From ZC4RG30 sp963777735 (GTDB taxonomy: Bacteria > Pseudomonadota > Gammaproteobacteria > Steroidobacterales > Steroidobacteraceae), in NCBI GenBank assembly GCA_963777735.1, contig CAVZRQ010000008.1, forward strand, positions 1,674,001 to 1,738,000: a stretch of DNA of 64,000 nucleotides. Direction: 5' to 3'. The notes beneath the pieces were generated by a model. It did no database searches and had not been told where the DNA came from. It saw nothing but the letters and a program-made list of their open reading frames with translations. How positions within the stretch are numbered: position 1 is the stretch's first letter; the number at the start of each line of letters is the position of its first letter. Below, in pieces: positions 35,067-44,113 of this stretch. Position numbers and translations under genes: made by a program.

Positions 35067-36923
35067 ATGGCGCGAATGCTTCCCACTCAGCAAATCCTGT
35101 TCCTCGCGATTCTCGCGATCGCACTGTTCCTGTTCATTCGCGGGCGCCTGCGCGTCGATGTCACCGCCTTGCTGGTGCTGCTCTCGCTGGTCATCGCGGG
35201 CATCCTGGACCCCAAGGAGGCACTGGCCGGATTCTCGAGCGAACCAGCCATCATCGTCGCCTCGGTGTTCGTGCTGTCGGCCGGGCTCAGCGCTACCGGC
35301 GTCACGGACCGCATCGGCCACTGGATAGGCGTTGCTTCAGGCAGCAGTGAATGGCGCGCGCTGCTGGTGCTCATGCCCACCGTTGCAGTGCTGGCTGCGT
35401 TCTCGCACCACCTGATGGTCACGGCCATGATGCTGCCCATCGTCATGCGTTTCTCGCGCGACCACGGCCTGCCTGCCTCGCGGCTGCTGCTGCCCATGTC
35501 GCTCGCCGCGTCACTCGGCACCACGCTCACCTTGTTCAGCGCGCCCGCCCTGCTGCTGGCCGATGATCTGCTCGAGCGGCAGGTGGGCCGCGGTCTCGGC
35601 ATCTTCAGCCTCACGCCCATCGGCGCAGCGCTCATCGTTACCGGCGTGCTGTATGTGCTGGTGATGCGCTGGATTCTTCCCAAGCGCAGCGGCATGAGCT
35701 CGGACCAGGACTATCTCCGACTCGAGCAGTACTTCGTGGAGCTGGTGGTCACGCCGGATTCCCGCTGGATCGGCCAGTCGGACACCGCCTTCAAGCTGCG
35801 CTTCAAGGACCGGCTGGATCTGGTGGGATGGATGCGCGCCGGCGCCCGCTACACCGACACCGACCAGCCGCTGCGCGCTGGCGACATCCTGCTGGTGCGC
35901 GCGTCTCCCGATGAAATGTCCTCGGTCATGGAAGAACCCGGCCTCGAGCTCAACGCGCTGGCCAAGTACCGCAACTCCACGCCGGACGCCGCGCATCCGG
36001 CAGCGGAAGGCGAGAACCCGTTGGTGCAGGTGGCTGTTGGCCCGGGCTCGGAGTTTGCCAACCGCACCGTGGGCGACATCGACTTCCTGCGCAATCACGG
36101 CGTGCTCGTCGTGGGCCTGCGGCGCCGTGAGAGCTGGATTGCCGACGAAATTTCCGCGGTACGCCTGCAGGAGGGCGACCTGCTGGTGCTGTCGGGCGAT
36201 CAGGAGCGCTACGCAGAACTCTCGCAACATCGCGGCTTCCTGATGATGGTGCCGTTCAACGCGATTCCGCGCTGGCGCCACAAGGCACCCGTCGCGCTCG
36301 GCATCATGGCCGTCGTGGTTGCCATCGCCGCCACGGGCCTCGTCTCGGCATCCATCGTGTTTCTGGCCGGCGCGTTGGCGATGGTGCTGACGCGTTGTGT
36401 CAGCGTCGAGCGCGCCTACCGCGAAATCGATACCCGCGTGTACGTGATGATTGCCGGCGTGATTCCGCTCGGCTCCGCCATGGAGAAAACCGGCACCGCG
36501 CAGCTGCTGGCCAGCCAGCTGCAAATCTTCTCGGGCGGCTGGAACACCTATTCGCTGCTGGTGATGATGTTCGCGTCTGCAGCTCTGCTGACGCAGGTAC
36601 TTTCCGACGCCGCGACACTGGTACTGCTGGGCCCGGTTGCGATCGTGCTGGCGACATCCCTGGGCTTGCCGCCCGAGCCGTTCGTGGTCTGCACTGCCAT
36701 TGGCGCCGTGGCGTCTTTCCTCACGCCTATCGGGCATCACGGCAACTTGCTGATACTCGGACCGGGGCAATACCGGTTCGGCGATTTCCTCCGCGTGGGA
36801 TTTCCTCTGACCATGCTGATCGGCGCGCTGACCTGCTGGATGGCGCAGGCCATGTGGCTGGATGGGCCCTGGATTCCAGCCACTTTGCACAAGTTGATTC
36901 AACTCATCCCCGGCTTTGCCTGA
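35067..36923 (+). CDS. SLC13/DASS-type transporter with two TrkA-C domains
   Basis: 618 aa inner-membrane carrier. Two hydrophobic halves (residues ~1-205 and ~405-618) of the CitT/arsenite-permease superfamily flank two soluble TrkA-C (RCK C-terminal) domains (about 215-395; VTPDSRWIGQSDTAFKLRFKDRLDLVGWMRAG and VGDIDFLRNHGVLVVGLRRRES regions). The helix-hairpin motif FLTPIGHHGNLLI near the end matches the SNT-type substrate site. The substrate may be a dicarboxylate, sulfate or phosphate. TrkA-C modules suggest nucleotide or cation gating. It appears monocistronic. Confidence 0.9.
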   Translation: MARMLPTQQILFLAILAIALFLFIRGRLRVDVTALLVLLSLVIAGILDPKEALAGFSSEPAIIVASVFVLSAGLSATGVTDRIGHWIGVASGSSEWRALLVLMPTVAVLAAFSHHLMVTAMMLPIVMRFSRDHGLPASRLLLPMSLAASLGTTLTLFSAPALLLADDLLERQVGRGLGIFSLTPIGAALIVTGVLYVLVMRWILPKRSGMSSDQDYLRLEQYFVELVVTPDSRWIGQSDTAFKLRFKDRLDLVGWMRAGARYTDTDQPLRAGDILLVRASPDEMSSVMEEPGLELNALAKYRNSTPDAAHPAAEGENPLVQVAVGPGSEFANRTVGDIDFLRNHGVLVVGLRRRESWIADEISAVRLQEGDLLVLSGDQERYAELSQHRGFLMMVPFNAIPRWRHKAPVALGIMAVVVAIAATGLVSASIVFLAGALAMVLTRCVSVERAYREIDTRVYVMIAGVIPLGSAMEKTGTAQLLASQLQIFSGGWNTYSLLVMMFASAALLTQVLSDAATLVLLGPVAIVLATSLGLPPEPFVVCTAIGAVASFLTPIGHHGNLLILGPGQYRFGDFLRVGFPLTMLIGALTCWMAQAMWLDGPWIPATLHKLIQLIPGFA

Positions 36924-37052
36924 CATCCGTCGCCTGTTGCCGACGTCATCCTTCCCCTACATTCCCCGCACAACTCCGCCGACTTTCTCCGCGGCTCCGG
37001 CAGGGCAAGCTCCCAACCGTCCAGGCTTGCTCATTTGTTCCAGGAGAATTCC

Positions 37053-37571
37053 ATGAAGCATTCCAGTCTTGCATTGATCCCGGTCCTGTTTGCCTTTGGT
37101 GCTGCCACGGCATTTGCCGGCCCCGCCGAAGACGCGTTGCTGACTGGCAAGGTCAAGGCCGCATTGGTATCGAGCCCCACCGCCAAGGCACATCAGGTCG
37201 ATGTCGAGTCGAAGGATGGCGTGGTGCAACTCAAGGGCTATGTCGATGCAGATTCGCAGATCGCCGCAGCCACCTCGGTGGCCACTGGCGTGGAAGGCGT
37301 GATGAAGGTCGAGAACAACCTGAAAGTGAAGACGGCAGATCGCAGCGCAGGTGTGGTGATCGACGATGCCTTGATCACCGCCAGGATCAAGAGCTCGCTG
37401 CTGGCGGATTCCGCCACGCAGGGACTCAAGATCGATGTGGACACACGCGATGGCAAAGTCCAGCTGAACGGCTTTGTTGCCTCTGAATCGGAAAAAGCCG
37501 TGGCCAACAACATCGCTGCCAAAGCAGAAGGTGTGAAGTCGGTCGAGAATCAGCTGACAGTACGCAAGTAA
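37053..37571 (+). CDS. Periplasmic double-BON-domain protein (OsmY-like)
   Basis: 172 aa with a signal peptide (ATAFAGP cut) and two BON domains (residues ~22-90 and ~98-172). Each shows the pattern V-A-L..S / VDVESKDGVVQLKGYVD and VDTRDGKVQLNGFV, ending in GVKSVENQLTVRK. This is the size and layout of E. coli OsmY, an osmotically induced periplasmic protein. ATG 37053 has GGAG six bases upstream. It is a single gene ending in a very strong terminator. Confidence 0.92.
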   Translation: MKHSSLALIPVLFAFGAATAFAGPAEDALLTGKVKAALVSSPTAKAHQVDVESKDGVVQLKGYVDADSQIAAATSVATGVEGVMKVENNLKVKTADRSAGVVIDDALITARIKSSLLADSATQGLKIDVDTRDGKVQLNGFVASESEKAVANNIAAKAEGVKSVENQLTVRK

Positions 37572-37596
37572 TCCGGTTTCGTACCCTCCCCCGATT

Positions 37597-37630
37597 GGCG
37601 GGTGCTTCGAGCGAAGCACCCGCCTTTTTT
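37597..37630 (+). terminator. Strong Rho-independent terminator after the BON gene
   Basis: A perfect 13-bp stem, GGCGGGTGCTTCG (37597-37609) with CGAAGCACCCGCC (37612-37624), followed by six T (37625-37630). Confidence 0.93.
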
Positions 37631-37739
37631 GAATGCGATCAAGTCTCACTGGCAACTGCAGCGATGTTCATTGCTGATTCAGCTGTGGCGCGGCAAGATT
37701 GCGCAAACGGGGATCTCCCTTGGGTACGAGGAATAGAGA

Positions 37740-38225
37740 ATGAAAAGCGCATATCGGATTGGTCTGGTTGTGGGTGTTGCTGCCGCTTCCGCTCTGGCCA
37801 TGGCACAGACTGCCACGCCGGCCAAGAACGCCGCCGAAGCGAAGGTCGCCATCGAGGCACGTCAGGCACATTTCGAAGACATCAAGAAAACCTTCGAACC
37901 GCTCGGCGCCATGCTCAAGCGCCAGAAGGAACTCGATGCCGAAGTCGTGGCAACGAATTCCACCAAACTCGTGGCATTGGCCAACGCCATTCCAGCGAAG
38001 TTCGCGGTCGACACGCGTCAGTTCAAGGACACCAAGACCGACGCCCGCGATGCGGTCTGGGCCAGCGCCGCTGACTTCAAGACCAAGTCGGATGCCATGG
38101 CTGCTGCGGCTGCTGCGGCGGCCACCGTTGCGAAGACTGGCAACAAGGGCGAGACCCTGAAGGCACTCGGTGCCATCGGTCGTACCTGCGGCGCCTGTCA
38201 CGACAACTTCAAGGCTGAGTCCTGA
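37740..38225 (+). CDS. Cytochrome c' family protein
   Basis: 161 aa with a signal peptide (cut after ALAMA). The mature part is an antiparallel four-helix bundle rich in alanine, with the heme-c motif CGACH close to the C-terminus (Cys150, Cys153, His154), the position typical of cytochrome c'. Such periplasmic pentacoordinate hemes bind NO or CO and protect against nitrosative stress. The distal face residues cannot be judged by eye. A run of alanines (about 122-129) comes from a GCT/GCG-rich stretch. A perfect inverted repeat follows the stop. Confidence 0.9.
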   Translation: MKSAYRIGLVVGVAAASALAMAQTATPAKNAAEAKVAIEARQAHFEDIKKTFEPLGAMLKRQKELDAEVVATNSTKLVALANAIPAKFAVDTRQFKDTKTDARDAVWASAADFKTKSDAMAAAAAAAATVAKTGNKGETLKALGAIGRTCGACHDNFKAES

Positions 38226-38250
38226 GGTCGCGATCGGGTAGTTGACGCAA

Positions 38251-38275
38251 GCCGGCTGCAGACTGCAGCCGGCTA
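38251..38275. repeat. 12-bp perfect inverted repeat after the cytochrome c' gene
   Basis: AGCCGGCTGCAG (38251-38262) and CTGCAGCCGGCT (38264-38275) around a single A. It would fold into a very stable hairpin but has no following T-run. It may stabilise or end the cytochrome mRNA; calling it a terminator is uncertain. Confidence 0.6.
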
Positions 38276-38350
38276 TGCAGGATTCGTCTGACAATCAGGC
38301 GCCCGATACCTCCTGCACCGCAGCGCACAAAGCTGCTTTATCCTTTGGGC

Positions 38351-39526
38351 ATGAAATGGGATCCTGCGCCTGCGCGTGTGCTTCTCGCCTGGGCAATGGT
38401 TTGCCTTGCAGGCTGTGCCAGCACGCGTCACGAGGCGCCGCCGGAAGTAGTCGAACAGCCCCAGGAGATCACCGCCAACCAAGCTGTCGCTGAAGGGCTC
38501 GACGCGGAACTCCAGGCAGCCACCGACACGTCCGTCGCAGCCGTTTCACAGACCGCAGCCCGGGAACGGGCGCAGCGCCGCCGACCCACGGAGCGATCCA
38601 CCGAAGAGATCCGGCGTCAGGCTGCAGAAGCCGGCAACCCCCTGGACTTCCAGCAGCGGCTGGATCACGCGCACGACCGCACCTATAGCTGGATGCAGGG
38701 CCGGGTCGAGGCCACGGACCAGAGATTCGCGGACAAGGACACGCCGTTCAAACCGACTCCGGCCGCTCCGTTCCGGCTCGGCATGATGCTCGAATCGATC
38801 GATCGCAGCGATGGCATGGAATTCAATTTCAACGCCAACCTCGATATCGCGCTCAAGCTGCCCAACATCGAGGAGCGGCTGCGCATCTTCGTCACCAGCG
38901 ACGATCTGGACGAGGCGCCGGATACGGCCCGCGATGACAGCAGCCTGCGCGCCGGTCTGCGCTACCAGCTGTTCCGTCACCTGGATTTCGACCTGGGCAT
39001 CCGGGTCGATGTGCCGCCGGTCGCCTTCGCTTCACTGAAATGGACCCACGAATACCAGCTGGGTGACTGGGATTTCTATCCGCTCGCCAAACTGTTCGTG
39101 GAGACCAAGGAAAGCTTCGGGTATGCCCTCGGAACCACCTTCGATCGCTGGTCTGGCCGCCGTCTCTGGCGATCATCGACCTACGCGAAGTGGCGCCACG
39201 ATCGCAACCAGACCGAGTGGTCGCAGTCCTTTGTGTTCGCGCGGGCGAACGAGCTGATCGTGCCCGACCGCTATGGGTCATACCCCAGGGCGAACGATAT
39301 TGGTCGCGGCTGGGGGGTGCGCGTATTGGCGAGCGGCGAAGACACCCACATCGTGTCCTACTACGAAGCCGGCACGTTCTACTCGCGCCCGGCTGCCAAT
39401 GGCTGGCTGTTCTGGACTGTCGAGCCACTGGTGCGTTGGGACAAGCAGTACAACTGGAACGCCGACCCCGGCATCCGTCTCGGATTCAACGCCCTGTTCT
39501 GGGATCTCGCGCGACCGGCGAGGTGA
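38351..39526 (+). CDS. Large lipoprotein, probable outer-membrane barrel, unknown function
   Basis: 391 aa with a lipobox CLAGC. A polar, charged linker (residues ~25-110, rich in Glu, Arg and Gln) is followed by a region of about 270 residues made of amphipathic strands ending in aromatic residues (LDIALKLPNIEERLRIFVTSDD, LRAGLRYQLFRHLDFDLGIRVD, IRLGFNALFWDLARPAR). This suggests a lipid-anchored beta-barrel. No characterised family is recognised. ATG 38351 is used in place of a TTG two codons earlier. It is followed 45 bp later by the lysine-rich micro-gene. Confidence 0.72.
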   Translation: MKWDPAPARVLLAWAMVCLAGCASTRHEAPPEVVEQPQEITANQAVAEGLDAELQAATDTSVAAVSQTAARERAQRRRPTERSTEEIRRQAAEAGNPLDFQQRLDHAHDRTYSWMQGRVEATDQRFADKDTPFKPTPAAPFRLGMMLESIDRSDGMEFNFNANLDIALKLPNIEERLRIFVTSDDLDEAPDTARDDSSLRAGLRYQLFRHLDFDLGIRVDVPPVAFASLKWTHEYQLGDWDFYPLAKLFVETKESFGYALGTTFDRWSGRRLWRSSTYAKWRHDRNQTEWSQSFVFARANELIVPDRYGSYPRANDIGRGWGVRVLASGEDTHIVSYYEAGTFYSRPAANGWLFWTVEPLVRWDKQYNWNADPGIRLGFNALFWDLARPAR

Positions 39527-39571
39527 TTGGTGTAAATTACTTCCCCAGTCATCCACCAAAGGGGCATTCAC

Positions 39572-39676
39572 ATGGGCAAGGGGCTGGACAAAAAGAAGGA
39601 AGTAAAGAAGAAGGCGACGAAGACGCTCGAAGAAAAGCGCGCCGCCAAGAAGGAAAAGAAGGAAGCGCGCCGCTAG
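39572..39676 (+). CDS. 34-aa lysine-rich small protein
   Basis: A very short gene (35 codons including TAG). The product begins MGKGLDKKKEVKKKATKTLE and is about 40% lysine, with Ala/Glu and a final EARR, so it is an extremely basic, probably helical or disordered peptide. Similar MGKG-start lysine-rich micro-proteins recur in Proteobacteria, and nucleic-acid or ribosome association is plausible, but no function is known. AAAGGGG lies just upstream of ATG 39572. It converges on the 39686 gene 9 bp away. Confidence 0.72.
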   Translation: MGKGLDKKKEVKKKATKTLEEKRAAKKEKKEARR

Positions 39677-39685
39677 GCAATTGCC

Positions 39686-39931
39686 TCAGGCGGTCACGCC
39701 GTCTTCCAGCAATTCCATTGCCACCTGCAGGTCGGCGATCTGCCCCTGCAGGTGTTGTACCCGCGCCAACGCACGGCGTATTTCCAGTTCATCGATCCGC
39801 GGCGCATCACAGACGCTGGCGTAGCTCTCACGTGCAGCCATCAATGCAGCCTGGGACCTGCGGTGCCGGATCTCCAGTGCAGCCAGACGCTGCTCGGTCA
39901 ATCCTGATTCCATCCATTGGGCGATCGACAT
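39686..39931 (-). CDS. Small coiled-coil protein, 81 aa
   Basis: Starts MSIAQWMESGLTEQRLAALE and continues as one long Ala/Arg/Leu/Glu-rich helix pair with heptad-like spacing (VQHLQGQIADLQVAMELLEDG at the end). It has no membrane segment and no cysteine pair. It probably forms a coiled-coil dimer. ATG 39931 has GGGAG six bases upstream. No family is recognised. Confidence 0.68.
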   Translation of the reverse strand: MSIAQWMESGLTEQRLAALEIRHRRSQAALMAARESYASVCDAPRIDELEIRRALARVQHLQGQIADLQVAMELLEDGVTA

Positions 39932-40018
39932 GCGGTTCTCCCGGTTGTGCCAGGCACGCAGCATCCATCGACCAGATGACAGCCATGCGACAACCGCATC
40001 AAGAACCCGTGAAGGCCT

Positions 40019-40399
40019 TCACTTGCCCGGAAGATAGCCGCGGACAAAGGCGCGCATTGCCGGATCGCGCAGGTAAAGCGCCAGCCAGATCGCCACGCCC
40101 AGGTAGAGTCCGAACAGGGTGTGGCTGGCCAGCGGGCTGCCCGCGCGCAGATGGCTGGCAATGGTGCCACCCAGCAGGCCCGTCCAGAGCACAGCGCCGA
40201 GAGGCCCGGTGCGAGGCAGGGCAAACAGCACCACCAGCACCAGCTCGAGAATCCCGAGCCACAACAGGTGCGATGCCGACCAGCCGATGGCTGTCAGGGA
40301 ATCCACTGCCACCTGGGCGCCCATCAATTTCGGAGCCACCGATGCGGGCAGCAGGAACGCCACGATCAGTGCGGTCAGGATCCAGCCTGCTTTCTTCAT
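40019..40399 (-). CDS. DoxX-like four-helix membrane protein
   Basis: 126 aa with four predicted membrane helices: GWILTALIVAFLLPASVAPKLM, the SHLLWLGILELVLVVLFALP block, GAVLWTGLLGGTIASHLRAG and TLFGLYLGVAIWLALYL. The order and the GxxE/LGxxEL feature in the second helix match the DoxX_2 group. The function is unknown; relatives are linked to membrane redox or thiosulfate metabolism. It follows the CmcJ-like gene at 15 bp on the same strand and is likely its operon partner. Confidence 0.82.
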   Translation of the reverse strand: MKKAGWILTALIVAFLLPASVAPKLMGAQVAVDSLTAIGWSASHLLWLGILELVLVVLFALPRTGPLGAVLWTGLLGGTIASHLRAGSPLASHTLFGLYLGVAIWLALYLRDPAMRAFVRGYLPGK

Positions 40400-40414
40400 G
40401 AATCTTCCCGGAGT

Positions 40415-41233
40415 CTAGTTGTCGATGAACGCGACCGTGCGTACTTCCATGCTCTGCCGCGGGGGTGCATCAGCTGGGGCATCCGGATCGTTGAATGCGG
40501 TATGGCCCGTGAACTGGGGCTGGCTGGCATCGGAATCGTAGAGCTTGAAGGCCAGCATTTCGTCGGGTCGCATCTGGTGCACGAAGTACCAGCGATGCGC
40601 CGGGTTGTAGCTCAGGTTGAAACCGTAGAGGGAGGCGCGATTGGCGTCCATCAGACCGCCGCGCACTTCACTGTCGTGCAGGTCATCGACCGAGACGGTC
40701 GAGGCATCGCACAGCGCCAGCGGTGATCGATACACGGTCGTGATCGGGCGCCAGAAATTCATCAGCACCACGCGCTTGCTGAACCAGTAATCGGCTTGAT
40801 CGCCGAGCAACGGGCGCGCCATGTCTTCGATGGTGCGGCGGCCGTAATCGACATGGGCGCCAAAGGCCGGCAGCCGGCCCTGCTTGGCATCGGGATCGTC
40901 GGTGCGCGGCACCGGACCAAAGGCCACGGCATGCACGGCGCCGTTCAGCCGCTTTGCCAGCTCGATGACTTCCGGAAAGAACACCTTCTCGACTTCTGCG
41001 GGGTCGAAGAAATCCTTCACGGCAGTGGTGTGGTTAAGCAGCGCGAAGCCATTGCGGGCAATCGTCAGCTGCTGCTGCAGCGGGCGCATGTCGGTGAGCG
41101 TGACTGCGTGATCCTCCGCTGGCCACACGGATTTCTCGCGCTCGGCGGGATAGAAGATCGAACGCTCGCCCTTCACGACGTAGCGAATGGGGGTGGTGAT
41201 CTGCCGGGGGGTGGTGGCGGAGGGAACATTCAT
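40415..41233 (-). CDS. CmcJ/NvfI-family oxygenase-like protein
   Basis: About 272 aa. Conserved family elements are ARNGFALLNHTTAVKDFFD, the AHVDYGRRT histidine-aspartate motif, LMNFWRPI, and WYFVHQMRPDEMLAFKLYDSD followed by a GHTAFNDPDAP segment. HxD and the later histidines resemble the iron site of 2-oxoglutarate-dependent enzymes. CmcJ takes part in cephamycin C-7 hydroxylation/methoxylation, and fungal NvfI in endoperoxide formation; the substrate here is unknown. ATG 41233 is used. It is divergent from an MFS carrier gene with only 65 bp between, and is followed by the DoxX-like gene. Confidence 0.82.
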   Translation of the reverse strand: MNVPSATTPRQITTPIRYVVKGERSIFYPAEREKSVWPAEDHAVTLTDMRPLQQQLTIARNGFALLNHTTAVKDFFDPAEVEKVFFPEVIELAKRLNGAVHAVAFGPVPRTDDPDAKQGRLPAFGAHVDYGRRTIEDMARPLLGDQADYWFSKRVVLMNFWRPITTVYRSPLALCDASTVSVDDLHDSEVRGGLMDANRASLYGFNLSYNPAHRWYFVHQMRPDEMLAFKLYDSDASQPQFTGHTAFNDPDAPADAPPRQSMEVRTVAFIDN

Positions 41234-41298
41234 GGTGTGTGGGCTTGTGTACACTGCCAACCTTCCGAAGACAAGTTCAACGAGACCCCGGCTTTTCC

Positions 41299-42486
41299 AT
41301 GCTGTCTACCGAGAAGCGCACCGTGTTGCTGCTGGCTGGCGCGCAGGCGCTGTTCCAGACCGTCTCGGTATTGATGATCACCGCCTCCGGCATTGTGGGC
41401 CTGCAGATCGCGCCGGATCCGCGCCTCGCCACCCTGCCCGTCGCCATGACGCTGCTGGCCTCGACGATCACGATGATTCCCGCCTCGCTGCTGATGCAGC
41501 GTCATGGCCGCAAGGCCGGCTTCCTGCTCGGCGCCACGCTGGGCAGTGTGGCGGGCCTCATCGCCGCGGTGGCGGTGCACCGCCACGACTTCTGGCTGTT
41601 CGTGCTGGCCAGCATGCTGGTGGGGGCTTATTCCGGATTCGCCGGGTACTACCGTTTCGCGGCCGCAGACATTGCGAGCCCTGCGTTCCGCAGTCGTGCC
41701 ATTTCATGGGTGGTGGCCGGCGGCGTGGTAGCGGCGGTTGCCGGCACGAACATCGTGCGAATCACGCAGGGTCTGCACGCCACGCCCTTTCTGGCTTCCT
41801 ACCTCGCGCTGACCCTGCTCGGCATCGCTGCCTTGTTCGTGATCAGCCGCCTGTCGTTGCCGCCGCTGGTGGTCGATGCTATATCCGGCCCGGCGCGACC
41901 ACTGTGGACCATCGTCAAACAGCCCGTCTACATCACCGCGCTGATCTGCTCCACCGTGGGTTTCGCGGTGATGGTCATGGTGATGACGGCCACGCCACTG
42001 GCCATGCTGATGTGCGGCTTCGAGGTGGGCGATTCGGCCACGGTGATCCAGTGGCATGTGCTCGGCATGTTCGTGCCGTCGTTCTTTACCGGCGCGTTGA
42101 TCCGCCGTTTCGGGGTACTGACCATCATCGGCTGCGGCATTGCGCTGCTCGGTGGCCATGTAGCCATTGCGCTTTCCGGCATCCAGTTCCTGCAGTTCGT
42201 TTCAGGACTCATCCTGCTCGGCGTGGGCTGGAACTTCCTGTTTGTCGGCGGCACCACCCTGCTCATCGATGCCTATCGTCCGGCAGAGCGGGCGAAAGCG
42301 CAGGCCACCCATGATTTCCTGATGATGGCGGTGGTCAGCATGGCATCGTTCTCGGCCGGCGGATTGCTCAATGCCTGGGGATGGAATTCGGTCAACATCA
42401 CGGTGCTGCCGTTTCTGGTGCTGGCCGCGGCCGCGATCGGAACGCTGGCGCTGACGCGCTGGCCTGGGAATTCCCGGGCCAGCTGA
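41299..42486 (+). CDS. MFS transporter
   Basis: 395 aa inner-membrane carrier of the major facilitator superfamily, with about 12 helices in two halves. The loop 2-3 motif is recognisable as LMQRHGRKAGFLLGA. The central loop is short and polar (SRLSLPPLVVDAISG). It is closest in style to the group of MFS proteins annotated as riboflavin/other exporters in Proteobacteria; the substrate is unknown. It is divergent from the CmcJ-like oxygenase, so export of that enzyme's product is a possible link. ATG 41299 is chosen over 41239 because the helix starts just after it. Confidence 0.87.
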   Translation: MLSTEKRTVLLLAGAQALFQTVSVLMITASGIVGLQIAPDPRLATLPVAMTLLASTITMIPASLLMQRHGRKAGFLLGATLGSVAGLIAAVAVHRHDFWLFVLASMLVGAYSGFAGYYRFAAADIASPAFRSRAISWVVAGGVVAAVAGTNIVRITQGLHATPFLASYLALTLLGIAALFVISRLSLPPLVVDAISGPARPLWTIVKQPVYITALICSTVGFAVMVMVMTATPLAMLMCGFEVGDSATVIQWHVLGMFVPSFFTGALIRRFGVLTIIGCGIALLGGHVAIALSGIQFLQFVSGLILLGVGWNFLFVGGTTLLIDAYRPAERAKAQATHDFLMMAVVSMASFSAGGLLNAWGWNSVNITVLPFLVLAAAAIGTLALTRWPGNSRAS

Positions 42487-42489
42487 ACT

Positions 42490-43848
42490 TCAGCGCGGCG
42501 GGGAAGCCTCGCGGTTCACTCCGATCGCCGTCACCCGCCAGATCGCGTTGCCGACATCATCGGCAACCAGCAAGCCACCGTGCATATCCATCGCAACACC
42601 CACCGGGCGGCCGCGTGCTTCACCATCCAGGTTCAGGAATCCAGTCAGTACATTGACCGCTTCGCCCACTGGCCTGCCGTTCTCGAAGGGAATGAAGATG
42701 ACCCTGTAGCCACTGGGTGGCCTGCGGTTCCATGAGCCATGCTGGCCCACGAACATGCCGTTCGAGAATGGCGGTGGCAATGCGCTTTCGGCCGAATAGG
42801 CCAGACCGAGGCTCGCCGTGTGCGCCCCCAGCGCATAGTCCGGCACCAGGGCCGTCGCCACCAGATCGGGTCGCGACGGCTTCACTCTTTTGTCCACGTG
42901 CTGGCCGAAATAGCTGTAAGGCCAACCGTAGAAGCCGCCGTCCCTCACGGCAGTGAGGTAATCCGGCACCAGGTTGTTGCCGAGTTCATCGCGTTCGTTC
43001 ACGGCCGTCCACAACGTGGCAGTGGTTGGCTCCCAGGCCAGTCCATTGGGATTGCGCAGCCCCGAGGCATAGACCCGGTACGTGCCCGCCGCCGGGTCCA
43101 CCTCCAGGATCGAAGCGCGGTCCACCTCGTTTTCCATGCCGGCCTCACCCACATTGCTGTTCGACCCCACCGTCACATACAGCCGGCTGCCATCCGCATT
43201 CGCGATGACGTTCTTGGTCCAGTGATGATTGATCTGGCCACCCGGCAGATCGACGATCTTCGTGCCTGCCGTTGCAATGCGGGTGGTGCCCTCGACGTAG
43301 CGGAATCGCAGCAGTGCATCGGTATTGGCCACGTAGAGATCGCTGCCCACCAGCACCATGCCGAAGGGTGAATGGAGATCGGTCAGAAAGGTGGAACGCT
43401 GCTCGGCCGTGCCATCGCCATCGGCATCGCGCAACAGCGTGATGCGGTCGGCGCTGGGAGTGGCCGCACCCGACTTCTTCATCATGCGCTTCACGAAGTA
43501 GCCCCGGATGCCCTTGCTGCTCTGCACTGCCCCCAGCCGCTCTGGCGCATTCGTCTCCGCCACCAGCACATCCCCATTGGGCAGCACATGCAGCCAGCGC
43601 GGATGATCGAGACCCGCAGCGAACAGGGTTACCGTGGTGCCGGACGCGCCTTCCGGTTTCTCGCCATCCTCCCAACCGATGGCTTTCGCAATCTTGACGG
43701 TCGGGATGAGGCTTTTGTCAGGCTCCGGAAGCTCCGGCTGCGTGCCCATGCCGCGTTCGAGAGAACCCTGCTTCGCGCTGCCGCAGGCCACTGTTGCGGA
43801 GGCGAGCGCCGCCAACAGCACGGGATTCCGGATTCGAAGGATTGTCAT
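42490..43848 (-). CDS. PQQ-dependent sugar (sorbosone-type) dehydrogenase-like lipoprotein
   Basis: 452 aa with a lipobox (ATVAC). The mature part is a six-bladed beta-propeller of the soluble glucose/sorbosone dehydrogenase family. Recognisable blades are GLDHPRWLHVLPNGDVLVAE, LHSPFGMVLVGSDLYVAN, YASGLRNPNGLAWEPTTATLW and VGQHGSWNRRPPSGYRV, with conserved His in GLDHPR and QHGSWNR. Homologs oxidise sugars with PQQ in the periplasm; enzyme activity here is not certain. It converges on the MFS gene (4-bp gap). No PQQ synthesis genes are in the window. Confidence 0.87.
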   Translation of the reverse strand: MTILRIRNPVLLAALASATVACGSAKQGSLERGMGTQPELPEPDKSLIPTVKIAKAIGWEDGEKPEGASGTTVTLFAAGLDHPRWLHVLPNGDVLVAETNAPERLGAVQSSKGIRGYFVKRMMKKSGAATPSADRITLLRDADGDGTAEQRSTFLTDLHSPFGMVLVGSDLYVANTDALLRFRYVEGTTRIATAGTKIVDLPGGQINHHWTKNVIANADGSRLYVTVGSNSNVGEAGMENEVDRASILEVDPAAGTYRVYASGLRNPNGLAWEPTTATLWTAVNERDELGNNLVPDYLTAVRDGGFYGWPYSYFGQHVDKRVKPSRPDLVATALVPDYALGAHTASLGLAYSAESALPPPFSNGMFVGQHGSWNRRPPSGYRVIFIPFENGRPVGEAVNVLTGFLNLDGEARGRPVGVAMDMHGGLLVADDVGNAIWRVTAIGVNREASPPR

Positions 43849-44113
43849 CCCATGCAGTTAACGAGCGAGGGCGCATGGGCAGCTGTCATCGCGCACCGCA
43901 AGTGCGTGTCAGACGAATCCCGCGATGCGGATCATCTCGCGCCGCGTCGATTCCGTTGACGAGCGCGGCGATTCTTCTGTCGGATTCCGCTGATTGCGGG
44001 CTTCTGCGATGTCTGTTACTTGGTGGCGGGATGAACCTTGCCAGTGACAAATCCATACGAATTCGCTGGATGCTGAACACACCCGGGTGGGGTACTGGGC
44101 ACTGGAAGAAGGC

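Noticed and set aside
36951..36961. CCCTACA upstream of the double-BON gene as another copy of the 18-bp dyad
   Set aside because: Only one half-site matches; the sequence 11 bp upstream (CGTCATC) does not fit the left half, so it is not counted.
38101..38130. A GCT/GCG microsatellite in the cytochrome c' gene as a phase-variable repeat
   Set aside because: The codons are mixed (GCT, GCG, GCC), making a polyalanine stretch and not a uniform slippery repeat.
38251..38275. A terminator after the cytochrome c' gene
   Set aside because: The inverted repeat is perfect but has a one-base loop and no T-run, so it is listed only as a repeat.
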